From positions 372,001 through 436,000 of the forward strand of contig JAPZUD010000005.1 of assembly GCA_027533425.1 (NCBI GenBank): 64,000 bases of DNA. The letters run 5' to 3'. The position numbers were made by a program, and so were the translations under genes. A model generated the notes under the pieces. That model saw only the letters and a list, made by a program, of their open reading frames with translations, was not told the DNA's origin and did not search any database. The DNA comes from Beijerinckiaceae bacterium. Its GTDB lineage: Bacteria; Pseudomonadota; Alphaproteobacteria; Rhizobiales; Beijerinckiaceae. Of this stretch, positions 8,562-17,154 are shown piece after piece; the stretch's first letter is position 1; each line of letters starts with the position of its first letter.

Positions 8562-9557
8562 ATGCTCGACTTTGTGACGGCGAAAATCCTCGCCAGGCTT
8601 TCGACCGAGAACCTCATAGCCTCCGGCCTGCTGCTGGCGACGGCTCTGGGCTCGGCGCTGTATATTTATCTCAAGACGATCGAAAAGCGGTCCATCCGGG
8701 AATTCTTCGAGTTCCTCATCCCGCACGAGATCATCACGCACCCTTCCGCGAAAGCGGATCTCCTGTTCTGGATCACGAAGCGGGCGATCACGCCGTTCCT
8801 GATGTTCCCGGCGGGCGCGGTCTTTGTCGGGGCAATGGGCTACGCCACCCATCAGACCATTGGCGCTCTTTTCGGCATCACAGAACCGCTGTTCGGACCG
8901 CCCGGCCCGCTGACCATCGTGATCTTCACGATCACGATGCTGCTCGCCTACGACATCTCCTACTACACCTATCACTGGGCACAGCATAAGTTCCCCTTCA
9001 TGTGGGAGCTGCACAAGGTGCATCATTCCGCCGAGGTGATGGTCGGCATCACCAAGGATCGCGTCCATCCATTGGACGAGTTGATGAACAGGGCGTGGGA
9101 CGGCGTCATCGCCGGCTTTTTCTTCGGCCTCTGGACGCTTGTCTCGCTCAACCCGGTCGAGGCCACGATCTTCGGCGTCAATGTCTATGTGATCCGCAAT
9201 ATCCTCATGATGGATTTCGTGCGGCACACGCATCTGAAAATCTCGTTCGGCGCGCTGAACAGTATCGTCCTCTGCCCCCATTACCACCAGCTCCATCACA
9301 GCGCCGATCCCCGGCATTACGACAAGAATTTCGGCCTGCTCTTCAGTTTCTGGGACCGCTGGTTCGGGACGCTGGCCGTGCCGGAAAAGGACGAAAGCTT
9401 CACTTTCGGCCTGATGGAACGGGAGAGCCGGGAATACCAGTCGCTCTTCGGCCTGTGGATCCTGCCGGTCATCCGGATGGGTGGACATATCCTGCGGTGG
9501 CTTCGGCTCGACCGAGGGCGGAAGGCCGCCGAACCGGCCAAGGAGCCTTCGGCATGA
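8562..9557 (+). CDS. Sterol desaturase / fatty acid hydroxylase family membrane protein
   Basis: 331 residues from the ATG at 8562; an upstream in-frame ATG at 8442 would add 40 residues unlike the family. Several hydrophobic helices carry the di-iron histidine boxes: HWAQH (138-142), HKVHH (151-155), RHTH (221-224) and HYHQLHH (240-246). The family hydroxylates or desaturates lipid chains and sterol-like molecules at the membrane using O2. Its stop overlaps the start of the next gene (ATGA), so it is made together with the FemAB-like protein. The substrate is unknown. Confidence 0.9.
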   Translation: MLDFVTAKILARLSTENLIASGLLLATALGSALYIYLKTIEKRSIREFFEFLIPHEIITHPSAKADLLFWITKRAITPFLMFPAGAVFVGAMGYATHQTIGALFGITEPLFGPPGPLTIVIFTITMLLAYDISYYTYHWAQHKFPFMWELHKVHHSAEVMVGITKDRVHPLDELMNRAWDGVIAGFFFGLWTLVSLNPVEATIFGVNVYVIRNILMMDFVRHTHLKISFGALNSIVLCPHYHQLHHSADPRHYDKNFGLLFSFWDRWFGTLAVPEKDESFTFGLMERESREYQSLFGLWILPVIRMGGHILRWLRLDRGRKAAEPAKEPSA

Positions 9558-10711
9558 ACGGGCCCTTCCGGATCGCAAGCGAGGCTCTGGCCCCGTCATC
9601 CACCGATTTCCGGGTGGAGATCGTCAGCACGGCCGAGGCGCTTTCCGCGCTCGAGCCCGACTGGCAGCAGCTCTGGGCCGCCTGTGGTGCCCTGATCTTC
9701 CAGAGCTTTGGCTGGATCGAAAGCTGGTGGTTGAATGTGGCCGACCGCGAGACCCGGCAATTGATGATTGCAACCGCGTGGGACGGGCCGATGCTGGTCG
9801 GGATCCTGCCGCTGGCAATCCACCGCCACCGCGGATTGCGCCTTCTGGAATGGGCCGCGCGCGACCATGCCGATTATTGCGACATGCTCGTCCACCCTGC
9901 TGCGTCACCGGGTGTGGCAGGGGCCATGTGGAACGCGGTGAACCGGCGGCGCGGCTTTGATCTCATCCTGCTGAACCGGCTTCTTCCGGACGCACGCGCC
10001 CATGCGCTGCTGACCTCGGGCGAGCGCCCGGTCCTGATGCCCAACCATCGCAGCGAAATGAGTCTCCGCGTGGTCGGCCCCCATGCCGATGGCGAAGCCT
10101 GGTTCAATGCGCAGAACAAGAAGAGCCGCCAGAATTACCGGCGGGGCGTGGCCTATCTCTCGGAAGGGGCAGAGCTCCGGTTCAGGTTGCTGCCTCCGGA
10201 TGCCGAGATCGAGCCGGTCCTGACCCGCCTTTCAGCCCTCAAGCGCGCCTGGCTCGAGAAAATGGGCCTCGAGGCGCCGCTTTTCGACCAGGATGCGCCG
10301 CTGCTGGGCGCTCTGGTCGACACGCTCCGCAAGGCCGGGCAGTTGCGGATCTTTGTGCTCGAGCGCGACGGCGAGACCATCGCAATCTCGATCAACTTCG
10401 TTGACGGCAAGACGATGATGGCTTTCGTGACCACCTATGACCCTGCGGTCGAGAAGGGCTCGCCGGGCATGGTGCTGATGGTCGATTACATCCGCTGGGC
10501 CTTCGATAACGGGCTGGACCTTGTCGATTTCCTCTGCGGCGCGGAGGATTTCAAGTCGCGCTTTGCCTCGGAAACGGTGACCCTGACCTCGATGGCCGGC
10601 GCGGCCTCCCTTTTCGGGAAGGCGGCCCTGACCACGGACCGCCTCGTGCGGTTCGTCCGGACCTGCCGGGCCGGGCTGGCCGAGCGCCACGCGGGCGCCC
10701 GGGCCGCCTGA
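9554..10711 (+). CDS. FemAB/CelD-like GNAT-fold acyltransferase
   Basis: 385 residues starting at the ATG at 9554, overlapping the previous stop by four bases. The N-terminal part (DWQQLW, IFQSFGWIESWW) and the C-terminal acetyltransferase domain (NKKSRQNYRRG, LKRAWLEKMG, VDYIRWAFDNGLDLVDFLCGAEDFKSRF) are typical of the BioF2-like / cellulose-biosynthesis CelD group. These enzymes transfer aminoacyl or acyl groups to cell-surface or lipid acceptors. Coupling with a lipid hydroxylase hints at joint modification of one lipid or surface molecule; that is inference. It converges on the DapA-like gene. Confidence 0.82.
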   Translation: MNGPFRIASEALAPSSTDFRVEIVSTAEALSALEPDWQQLWAACGALIFQSFGWIESWWLNVADRETRQLMIATAWDGPMLVGILPLAIHRHRGLRLLEWAARDHADYCDMLVHPAASPGVAGAMWNAVNRRRGFDLILLNRLLPDARAHALLTSGERPVLMPNHRSEMSLRVVGPHADGEAWFNAQNKKSRQNYRRGVAYLSEGAELRFRLLPPDAEIEPVLTRLSALKRAWLEKMGLEAPLFDQDAPLLGALVDTLRKAGQLRIFVLERDGETIAISINFVDGKTMMAFVTTYDPAVEKGSPGMVLMVDYIRWAFDNGLDLVDFLCGAEDFKSRFASETVTLTSMAGAASLFGKAALTTDRLVRFVRTCRAGLAERHAGARAA

Positions 10712-10717
10712 GGCCGC

Positions 10718-11653
10718 TCAGGCCGGCAGCGCCGCACGCGGATCATGCCGGGCCAGACGGGCAAGCAGGTATTCCACCTCCTCGCGCGCCGTTGCCGAGA
10801 GTGAACCGGCGGGGCGCCGCTGGGCGTCAGAGGCGATCAGGCCCCTGCGCATCAGCACATATTTCCGGACGGCGAGGCCCACACCCGGCTGCTGCTCGTA
10901 GCGGAGCAACGGCAGATGGGCATCGAACAGGTCATGCGCAGCATCGCGATGGCCGGCCTTGGCGAGGCGGACGACATCGACCAGCATTTCCGGGAAGGCA
11001 TAGCCGGTGTTCGAGCCGTCAGCGCCGCGATCCATCTCGAAATCGAGGAAGAGACCACCATTGGCCGTCATGATCGAGACCGGCCGAAGGCTGCCCTCCG
11101 CCTGCCATTTCCGCAGGGTGCTGATCTTCTCGAGTCCCGGCCAGTCCTCGGCCTTGAGCATCACACAGGAGGGGTTGTCGGTGATGATCCGGCGGATGAC
11201 GCCGGGCGTCATGACGACATTGGTGATCAGCGGATAATCCTGGATCACAAACGGAATGTCGCGGCCAATGGCCTGCACGGCGTCAGCGTAATAGCCGACG
11301 ATCTGGTCATCGGTCCGGAGCGTGTTGGGCGGGGCGATCATCACCGCCGCCGCTCCGGCCTCGAGCGCCTCGCGCGCCAGAGCCCGCATGGCCGCGAAGC
11401 CGGGCGCGGAGACGCCGACGATGATCGGCCGCCCTGCCATCACGGCAACGGTGCGCCGGATCATCTCGAGCGATTCCGCCGCCTCTAGCTTGGGCGCCTC
11501 GCCCATGATGCCGAGGATGGTCACGCCTTCGGCGCCAACAGCGAGATAATGGGCGAGAAGGCGCTCGAGGCTGGCCCAGTCAATCTCGCCCCCCGGCAGG
11601 AATGGCGTCGGCGCGATGGGGAAGACCCCTGTGAAGGCCTCGTGGGAGATCAT
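10718..11653 (-). CDS. DapA-family (dihydrodipicolinate synthase / N-acetylneuraminate lyase superfamily) aldolase
   Basis: 311 residues, a TIM-barrel class I aldolase. The Schiff-base lysine is Lys167 (CVMLKAED) and the helper tyrosine Tyr140 (IQDYP). The usual GTTGE of true DapA is replaced by GIMGE (48-52), and the YNxP tyrosine motif by QDYP, so it is probably not the lysine-biosynthesis enzyme but a relative acting on another 2-keto acid. It overlaps the RraA-like gene start by four bases and is the last of three genes transcribed away from the ABC importer. Confidence 0.85.
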   Translation of the reverse strand: MISHEAFTGVFPIAPTPFLPGGEIDWASLERLLAHYLAVGAEGVTILGIMGEAPKLEAAESLEMIRRTVAVMAGRPIIVGVSAPGFAAMRALAREALEAGAAAVMIAPPNTLRTDDQIVGYYADAVQAIGRDIPFVIQDYPLITNVVMTPGVIRRIITDNPSCVMLKAEDWPGLEKISTLRKWQAEGSLRPVSIMTANGGLFLDFEMDRGADGSNTGYAFPEMLVDVVRLAKAGHRDAAHDLFDAHLPLLRYEQQPGVGLAVRKYVLMRRGLIASDAQRRPAGSLSATAREEVEYLLARLARHDPRAALPA

Positions 11654-12387
11654 TCGCCCCTCCCTTTCGCGGCTTCGTAACGGGCCTTCGTCTCGGCATT
11701 CATCGGGTAGAGCCCGGGCAGGGGCACGCCCCTGTTGACCTCGTCCATGATCCAGGCCTCCATCCGCTCCTGCTCGACGGCGAGCGGCACGATGGCCTCG
11801 ACCAGTGCATCCGGGATAAGGACAGCGCCATCATCATCCGCCACGATGACATCGTTCGGGAACACGGCGACGCCGCCGCAGCCGATCGGGCGCTGCCAGT
11901 CGACGAAGGTCAGGCCGGCCACGGAGGGCGGGGCTGCTGCGCCGCTGCACCAGACCGGGAGGCCCGTGCCGAGGACACCTGCGAGATCCCGCACGACGCC
12001 GTCCGTGACGAGGGCCGTTACCTTGCGGTGCTGCATCCGGGCGCACAGAATGTCGCCGAAGATCCCTGCATCCTGCACGCCCATGGAATCCACCACGGCG
12101 ATCACACCGTCCGGCATCGCCTCGATGGCGCCACGGGTGGAGATCGGCGAGGACCAGCTTTCCGGCGTGGCGAGATCCTCGCGCGCCGGCACGAAACGCA
12201 GGGTGAAGGCACGCCCGACAAGGCGCGGCTGGCCGGTGCGGATCGGCATGGCACCGCGCAGCCAGACATTGCGCAGGCCTTTCTTGAGCAGGATCGTCGT
12301 GAGGGTGGCCGTGGTGATGGTGGCGAGCGCGGCGCGGATCTCGGCCGAAAGCGGCTTCACGGCCGGCATGTCAAAGGTAACGGACAT
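11650..12387 (-). CDS. RraA-family protein (4-hydroxy-4-methyl-2-oxoglutarate aldolase-like)
   Basis: 245 residues. The class II pyruvate-aldolase signature of this family is visible as GD followed about 20 residues later by RD (from GDILCARM to TDGVVRDL). Known members are HMG/CHA aldolases, oxaloacetate decarboxylases and the RNase E inhibitor RraA; the length and C-terminal extension suit the metabolic enzymes better than RraA. It lies between the SDR and DapA-like genes, so a role in breaking down a branched or hydroxylated keto acid is likely. Substrate unknown. Confidence 0.82.
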   Translation of the reverse strand: MSVTFDMPAVKPLSAEIRAALATITTATLTTILLKKGLRNVWLRGAMPIRTGQPRLVGRAFTLRFVPAREDLATPESWSSPISTRGAIEAMPDGVIAVVDSMGVQDAGIFGDILCARMQHRKVTALVTDGVVRDLAGVLGTGLPVWCSGAAAPPSVAGLTFVDWQRPIGCGGVAVFPNDVIVADDDGAVLIPDALVEAIVPLAVEQERMEAWIMDEVNRGVPLPGLYPMNAETKARYEAAKGRGE

Positions 12388-12402
12388 CGGATTTCCCGGG
12401 GT

Positions 12403-13188
12403 TCAAACGTTGGGGAGCGCGCCGCCATCAACCCGGATAACCGAGCCGGTGACGTAGGAGGCGCGCGGAGAGGCAAGAAAGGCCGCCATGTCGGCGAATT
12501 CACGCGGGTCACCATAGCGGCCGACGGGGATCGTCGCCTGGCTGGCCGCCGAGACCTCCTCGACGGAACGGCCCTCGCGCTTGGCCTGGCCGGCATCGAT
12601 CGAGCGGACGCGGTCGGTCAGGATGCGGCCGGGCGCGAGCACGTTGACGGTGATCCCGTCCCGCGCGACCTCGCGGCTGAGCGTCTTGGACCAGCCGACC
12701 AGCGAAGCCCGCAGGGTATTCGACATGCCGAGATTGGGGATCGGCGCCACGACGCCCATCGAGGTCGAGGTGAGAATCCGCCCCCAGCCGCGCTGGCGCA
12801 TGCCCGGCAGCACCCGGTCGGTAATGGCGAGCACGCAGAGCACCATGGACTGGAAATGCGCCTGCCAGGTTGCGATGGATTGCCCGGCTGCCGGCGAGGG
12901 CGGCGGGCCGCCGGTATTGTTCACCAGAATGTCGATCGGACCCAGCTTCGCCTCGATCTCGGCAATAGCGGGCTCGATCCGGTCGAGATCGGCCAGATCC
13001 CAGACGAGCGGCAGCACCTCGCCACCTTTCGCGCGGATCGCCGCCGCCGTGGCCTCAAGCTTGTCTGCCTTCGTGCCGGTGATGGCTACGCGGGCGCCTT
13101 CCTCCGCCAGCACTTCGGCAATGGCGGCGCCAAGACCGCCCGATGCCGCGGTGACCAGAGCCACCTTGCCCTTCAATCCCAGATCCAT
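12403..13188 (-). CDS. Atypical short-chain dehydrogenase/reductase lacking the YxxxK pair
   Basis: 261 residues with SDR layout: a Rossmann start (TAASGGLG, 13-20, where the usual TGxxxGxG has lost its first Gly), NNTGG (90-94) and a SITDRVRS-type C-terminal half. The catalytic Tyr-xxx-Lys is replaced by Met155 and Leu159 (LGMSNTLRASL). Such sequences fit the BKR-like SDR-like subgroup, which is known to depart from both the cofactor motif and the catalytic tetrad. It may bind a nucleotide without standard reductase chemistry. It is the first gene of the SDR-RraA-DapA set. Confidence 0.85.
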   Translation of the reverse strand: MDLGLKGKVALVTAASGGLGAAIAEVLAEEGARVAITGTKADKLEATAAAIRAKGGEVLPLVWDLADLDRIEPAIAEIEAKLGPIDILVNNTGGPPPSPAAGQSIATWQAHFQSMVLCVLAITDRVLPGMRQRGWGRILTSTSMGVVAPIPNLGMSNTLRASLVGWSKTLSREVARDGITVNVLAPGRILTDRVRSIDAGQAKREGRSVEEVSAASQATIPVGRYGDPREFADMAAFLASPRASYVTGSVIRVDGGALPNV

Positions 13189-13548
13189 GGAACATCCTTC
13201 CTTATTCCGCCCTAACGGCTTTCTGCCTTTCTAGCGGGCAGGCGCTGCCGCCGGAAAGGGCAAAACGCGAAATCCGCGCTGGCATCCATGCCGTCGGGGC
13301 GGGCCCTTCGTTGGAGGAATCAATCAATTCCGGCCAAAATCGCCGGATCATGAGCCTGCACGGGCGGTTGTTGCAGGCGAAACCGCCTCACCCCCACAGG
13401 GAAGCGCGCATTTTGACACGGCACTGGCATGGCGATTGCCAGAACGAAAACCCGTGTCTAGTCTTTTGCCATCCGCTGCCGGGACAACAACAAAATCCCC
13501 GGTGGCCCGAATGTCCCGGCCCAGCCGGGTTGTCCAGGGGAGACCATC
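13189..13548. other. 360-bp divergent control region between the SDR and ABC importer genes
   Basis: No gene is seen here. It holds a small hairpin (CCGGC / GCCGG near 13333-13349), a TTGACA at 13413-13418 and a sigma-54-like element at 13425-13440. It must contain the promoters of both the catabolic set (minus) and the importer (plus). Confidence 0.7.
13425..13440 (+). promoter_or_regulatory. Candidate sigma-54 (-24/-12) promoter
   Basis: TGGCATGGCGATTGCC fits the consensus TGGCAC-N5-TTGCW at the key positions: GG and GC are separated by exactly ten bases. It is 109 bases before the substrate-binding-protein ATG. A TTGACA (13413-13418) overlaps this stretch but has no good -10 partner. Confidence 0.45.
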
Positions 13549-15144
13549 ATGACGACGTTCCGCAAATCGCTGTGGCTTGCGCTCATCGCCTCGACCTTCG
13601 CGGTCGGCGTGGCCGAAGCCCGCACGCTCAAATGGGCCCGCTCGGGGGATTCACTGACCCTCGACCCGCATGCCCAGAACGAGGGGCCGACGCATACGCT
13701 CAGCCACCAGATCTATGAGCCGCTGATCATCCGCGACCATACCGGCAAGCAGCTGCCGGCGCTGGCCACCTCGTGGAAGGTGACATCAGACCCGACTGTG
13801 TGGGAATTCAAGCTGCGCACCGGCGTGAAATTCCATGACGGTGCCGATTTCGACGCGGATGACGTGGTCTTCTCGCTCGAGCGTGCCATGCAGCCGACCT
13901 CCGACATGAAGGGCCTGCTGACCTCGATCGAGAAGGTCTCGAAGGTTGATTCGCACACGGTCCATATCAAGACCAAGGCACCGAACCCGCTTCTGCCGAA
14001 CAATCTCGGCGACCTGTTCATGATGGACAAGGGCTGGTCCGAAAAGAACAACGTGACCAAGGTCCAGGACTTCAAGAACAAGGAAGAGAATTTCGCGGTC
14101 CGCAACGCCAACGGCACCGGCGCCTTCTCGCTTGTCAGCCGCGAGCCGGATGTGAAGACCGTGCTCAAGCGCAACGACAATTACTGGGGCAAGAGCGAAG
14201 TTCCGCTGGAAATCACGGAGGTCGTCTACACCCCGATCAAGGCTGATGCGACCCGTGTCGCCGCCCTGCTCTCGGGCGAGGTGGATTTCGTGCAGGACCT
14301 GCCGGTGCAGGATATCGAGCGCCTGCGCAAGGACACCAAGCTGCGCGTCAATTCCGGCCCCGAGAACCGTACGATCTTCTTCGGCTTCAATATCGGCGAC
14401 AAGGACATCAAGTCCGACAATGTCGAGGGCAAGAACCCGTTCGCGGATGTCCGCGTCCGCCAGGCCATGAACATGGTGGTCAACCGCCAGGCCATCCAGC
14501 GCGTCGTGATGCGCGGTGAATCCGTTCCGACCGGCGTGATCGCCCCGCCCTTCGTCAATGGCTGGACCAAGGAACTTGACACGCCGCCGGCCGTCGACGT
14601 GGCCGCCGCCAAGAAGCTGATGGCCGATGCCGGCTATCCCAACGGTTTCTCGGTGACGCTGCATTGCCCGAATGACCGCTATGTCAATGACGAGGCGATC
14701 TGCCAGGCCGCCGTCGGCATGTGGGGCCAGATCGGGATCAAGGTGAACCTGGTCAGCCAGTCCAAGTCGATCCACTTCACGCTGATCCAGAAGCAGCCGC
14801 CGGAATCGGATTTCTTCCTGCTCGGCTGGGGCGTGCCGACCTTTGACTCGGATTACATCTTCTCGTTCCTCTACCATACCCGGGCCGGCAGCCGCGGCAG
14901 CTGGAACGCGACGCGCTACTCGAACCCGGAAGTCGACGCGATGATCCAGACGCTCTCGGCGGAAACCGATCTCGCCAAGCGCAACGCGACGATCGCCAAG
15001 ATCTGGTCGGTCCTGCACAAGGATGTTGTCTACATCCCGCTGCATCACCAGACCCTGGCCTATGGCATGAAGAGCGACCTCGACATCCCGGTTGACGTGT
15101 CGAACCAGCCCAAGCTGAAAATGATCTCCTTCAAGCGCAGCTGA
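13549..15144 (+). CDS. ABC transporter periplasmic substrate-binding protein (dipeptide/oligopeptide family)
   Basis: 531 residues of the SBP_bac_5 family. A signal peptide covers residues 1-24 (hydrophobic LWLALIASTFAVGV, cleavage near AEA/R). Typical features follow: LKWARSGDSLTLDPH, QIYEPLI, VKFHDGADFDADDVVFSLERA and RQAMNMVVNRQAI. It would capture a peptide or similar solute and deliver it to the permeases encoded downstream. A strong terminator after its stop suggests that much more of it is made than of the membrane parts. The ligand may be linked to the divergent DapA/RraA/SDR genes. Confidence 0.93.
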   Translation: MTTFRKSLWLALIASTFAVGVAEARTLKWARSGDSLTLDPHAQNEGPTHTLSHQIYEPLIIRDHTGKQLPALATSWKVTSDPTVWEFKLRTGVKFHDGADFDADDVVFSLERAMQPTSDMKGLLTSIEKVSKVDSHTVHIKTKAPNPLLPNNLGDLFMMDKGWSEKNNVTKVQDFKNKEENFAVRNANGTGAFSLVSREPDVKTVLKRNDNYWGKSEVPLEITEVVYTPIKADATRVAALLSGEVDFVQDLPVQDIERLRKDTKLRVNSGPENRTIFFGFNIGDKDIKSDNVEGKNPFADVRVRQAMNMVVNRQAIQRVVMRGESVPTGVIAPPFVNGWTKELDTPPAVDVAAAKKLMADAGYPNGFSVTLHCPNDRYVNDEAICQAAVGMWGQIGIKVNLVSQSKSIHFTLIQKQPPESDFFLLGWGVPTFDSDYIFSFLYHTRAGSRGSWNATRYSNPEVDAMIQTLSAETDLAKRNATIAKIWSVLHKDVVYIPLHHQTLAYGMKSDLDIPVDVSNQPKLKMISFKRS

Positions 15145-15155
15145 TCCTGCGGACA

Positions 15156-15193
15156 GGCGCGGCTCACCCCCGGTGAGCCGCGCCCTTTTTTTT
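15156..15193 (+). terminator. Strong intrinsic terminator inside the ABC operon
   Basis: A perfect 13-bp stem (15156-15168 with 15172-15184) and CCC loop, followed by C and eight Ts. It lies between the substrate-binding protein and the first permease, whose ATG is ten bases after the T-run. It most likely attenuates transcription so that the binding protein is in excess. Confidence 0.92.
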
Positions 15194-15202
15194 GAGAGTC
15201 TC

Positions 15203-16189
15203 ATGTTTGCTTTTGCCATCCGCTCGCTGGCCCAGGGCGTGCTCGTCCTGGTCACGGTCGCGTTCATCGCCTTTTCCATGTTCCGCTTCGTGGGCGACCC
15301 CGTCGTCAACATGCTCGGGCAGGAAGCGACCCAGCAGGACCGTCAGGAACTGACCGAGCGGCTCGGCCTCAACGATCCCTGGCCGATCCAGTTTGTCCGC
15401 TTCTTGGGCGATGCGGCGCAAGGCGAGTTCGGCGTCTCCTACCGGCAGGGCCGCAAGGTCTCCGACCTGATCAAGGAACGCCTGCCGGCCACGCTGGAAC
15501 TGGCTGTACTTTCCGCGATCTTCGCTACCGGCCTGGGCGTATTGCTTGGCGTCTATGCCGCGATCAACCGGACCGGCTTTGTCAGCAATGTGATCATGAC
15601 AACGTCGCTGATCGGGGTATCGCTGCCAACCTTCCTGATCGGCATCGGGCTGATCTACATCTTCGCGGTCGAGTTGCGCTGGTTGCCTTCGTTCGGGCGC
15701 GGCGAGGTGGTGCGGCTTGGCTGGTGGAGTACAGGGCTGCTCACCGAATCCGGGCGGAAATCCCTCATCCTGCCTGTGCTGACGCTCGGCTTTTTCCAGC
15801 TCACGCTGATCATGCGGCTTGTCCGAGCGGAGATGCTGGAAGTGATGCGGGCCGATTTCATCCGCTTTGCCCGGGCGCGCGGCATTGCCGACCGCGCCAT
15901 CGAACTGCGCCATGCCCTGCGGAACACACTCATCCCCGTGGTCACGATTGCCGGGCTCCAGCTCGGCTCGGTGATCGCCTTCGCCATCGTCACAGAGACG
16001 GTGTTCCAGTGGCCAGGCCTCGGCGCGCTGTTCGTCAATGCCGTGCAATTCGCCGATGTGCCGGTCATGTCGGCCTATCTGATGTTCGTGGCCGCGGTGT
16101 TCGTCATCGTGAACCTGACGGTTGACCTCCTCTATTTCATCCTCGATCCGCGCCTGCGCTCCGGGCGCCGCGTGGCAAAAGGACACTGA
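15203..16189 (+). CDS. ABC transporter permease, DppB-like
   Basis: 328 residues from the ATG at 15203; an earlier in-frame start (15173) lies in the terminator. About six membrane helices, an N-terminal SVxF-like start (FAIRSLAQGVLVLVTVAFIAF) and the EAA loop (RADFIRFARARGIADRAIELRHALRN, conserved G) that touches the ATPase. It is the first of two integral subunits; the second starts after two bases. Confidence 0.93.
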   Translation: MFAFAIRSLAQGVLVLVTVAFIAFSMFRFVGDPVVNMLGQEATQQDRQELTERLGLNDPWPIQFVRFLGDAAQGEFGVSYRQGRKVSDLIKERLPATLELAVLSAIFATGLGVLLGVYAAINRTGFVSNVIMTTSLIGVSLPTFLIGIGLIYIFAVELRWLPSFGRGEVVRLGWWSTGLLTESGRKSLILPVLTLGFFQLTLIMRLVRAEMLEVMRADFIRFARARGIADRAIELRHALRNTLIPVVTIAGLQLGSVIAFAIVTETVFQWPGLGALFVNAVQFADVPVMSAYLMFVAAVFVIVNLTVDLLYFILDPRLRSGRRVAKGH

Positions 16190-16191
16190 CC

Positions 16192-17154
16192 ATGGCTGAC
16201 ATGCCCTCCCCCGCTACGCCCGATGACGGGATCGACCGTCGTTCGGCCTTCGCGCGCTTTCTCGACAGCGATCTGTTCTTCGCCTTCAAGAGCTCGCCAG
16301 TGGCGATCGTCTCCTTCATCGTTTCGGTCGTGATGATCGGGGCGGCCTTGCTCGCCCCCGTGATCTCGACGCAGAACCCGTTCAACCCGGCTGAACTGAA
16401 CCTGATGGAGGGGATGACCAAACCGGGCACGGCCAATGAATTCACCGGCAAGAGCTTCGTCTTCGGCACCGATCCGCAGGGCCGCGACATGTATTCCGCC
16501 GTGCTCTACGGCACCCGCGTCTCGCTGCTGGTCGGGGCGGCCTCGGTGCTGTTCTCGGCGACGATCGGTGTGTTTCTCGGGCTGATGGCCGGCTATCTCG
16601 GCGGGCGGACGGAAGCCGTGATCATGCGCGTCGCCGATATCCAGCTTTCCTTCCCGGCCATCCTGATCGCGCTGCTCGTCTTCGGTGTCGCCCGCGGCAT
16701 CATCCCGCCAGCCCAGCAGGAGGGCGCGACGCTGATCCTGCTGATTGTCGCGATCGGGCTGTCGAACTGGGCGCAATATGCGCGCACGGTGCGCGGCTCG
16801 ACGCTGATCGAAAAAGGCAAGGAATATGTGCAGGCCGCCCGCGTGATCGGGCGTTCGCCGTTGGTCATCATGGTCCGCCATATCCTCCCGAACGTGATGG
16901 GGCCGGTGCTGGTGATCGCAACGATCAACCTGGCGCTGGCGATCATCGAGGAGGCCACCCTCTCCTTCCTCGGCGTCGGCATGCCGCCGACCCAGCCCTC
17001 GCTCGGGACGCTGATCCGGATCGGGCAGCAATTCCTGTTCTCCGGCGAATGGTGGATCCTGTTCTTCCCGGCGATGACGCTGGTGATCCTTGCCCTGGCA
17101 ATCAACATGCTGGGCGATTGGCTGCGCGATGCGCTCAACCCGAGGCTGCAATGA
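16192..17154 (+). CDS. ABC transporter permease, DppC-like
   Basis: 320 residues. An N-terminal OppC-type helix (SSPVAIVSFIVSVVMIGAALLAPVI) is followed by the FGTDPQGRDMYSAVLYGTRVSL stretch diagnostic of DppC/OppC permeases and an EAA loop (YVQAARVIGRSPLVIMVRHILPN). It pairs with the previous permease in the inner membrane. Its stop overlaps the next start (ATGA). Confidence 0.94.
   Translation: MADMPSPATPDDGIDRRSAFARFLDSDLFFAFKSSPVAIVSFIVSVVMIGAALLAPVISTQNPFNPAELNLMEGMTKPGTANEFTGKSFVFGTDPQGRDMYSAVLYGTRVSLLVGAASVLFSATIGVFLGLMAGYLGGRTEAVIMRVADIQLSFPAILIALLVFGVARGIIPPAQQEGATLILLIVAIGLSNWAQYARTVRGSTLIEKGKEYVQAARVIGRSPLVIMVRHILPNVMGPVLVIATINLALAIIEEATLSFLGVGMPPTQPSLGTLIRIGQQFLFSGEWWILFFPAMTLVILALAINMLGDWLRDALNPRLQ

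Noticed and set aside
10718-11653. True dapA of lysine biosynthesis
   Set aside because: Catalytic Lys and a Tyr are present, but the GTTGE and YNxP motifs are altered and the neighbours are catabolic.
11650-12387. RNase E inhibitor RraA
   Set aside because: About 80 residues longer than E. coli RraA, with the aldolase signature and metabolic neighbours.
13786-15312. 508-codon frame opposite the substrate-binding protein
   Set aside because: Crosses the strong terminator at 15156-15193 and mirrors a well-conserved SBP_bac_5 protein.
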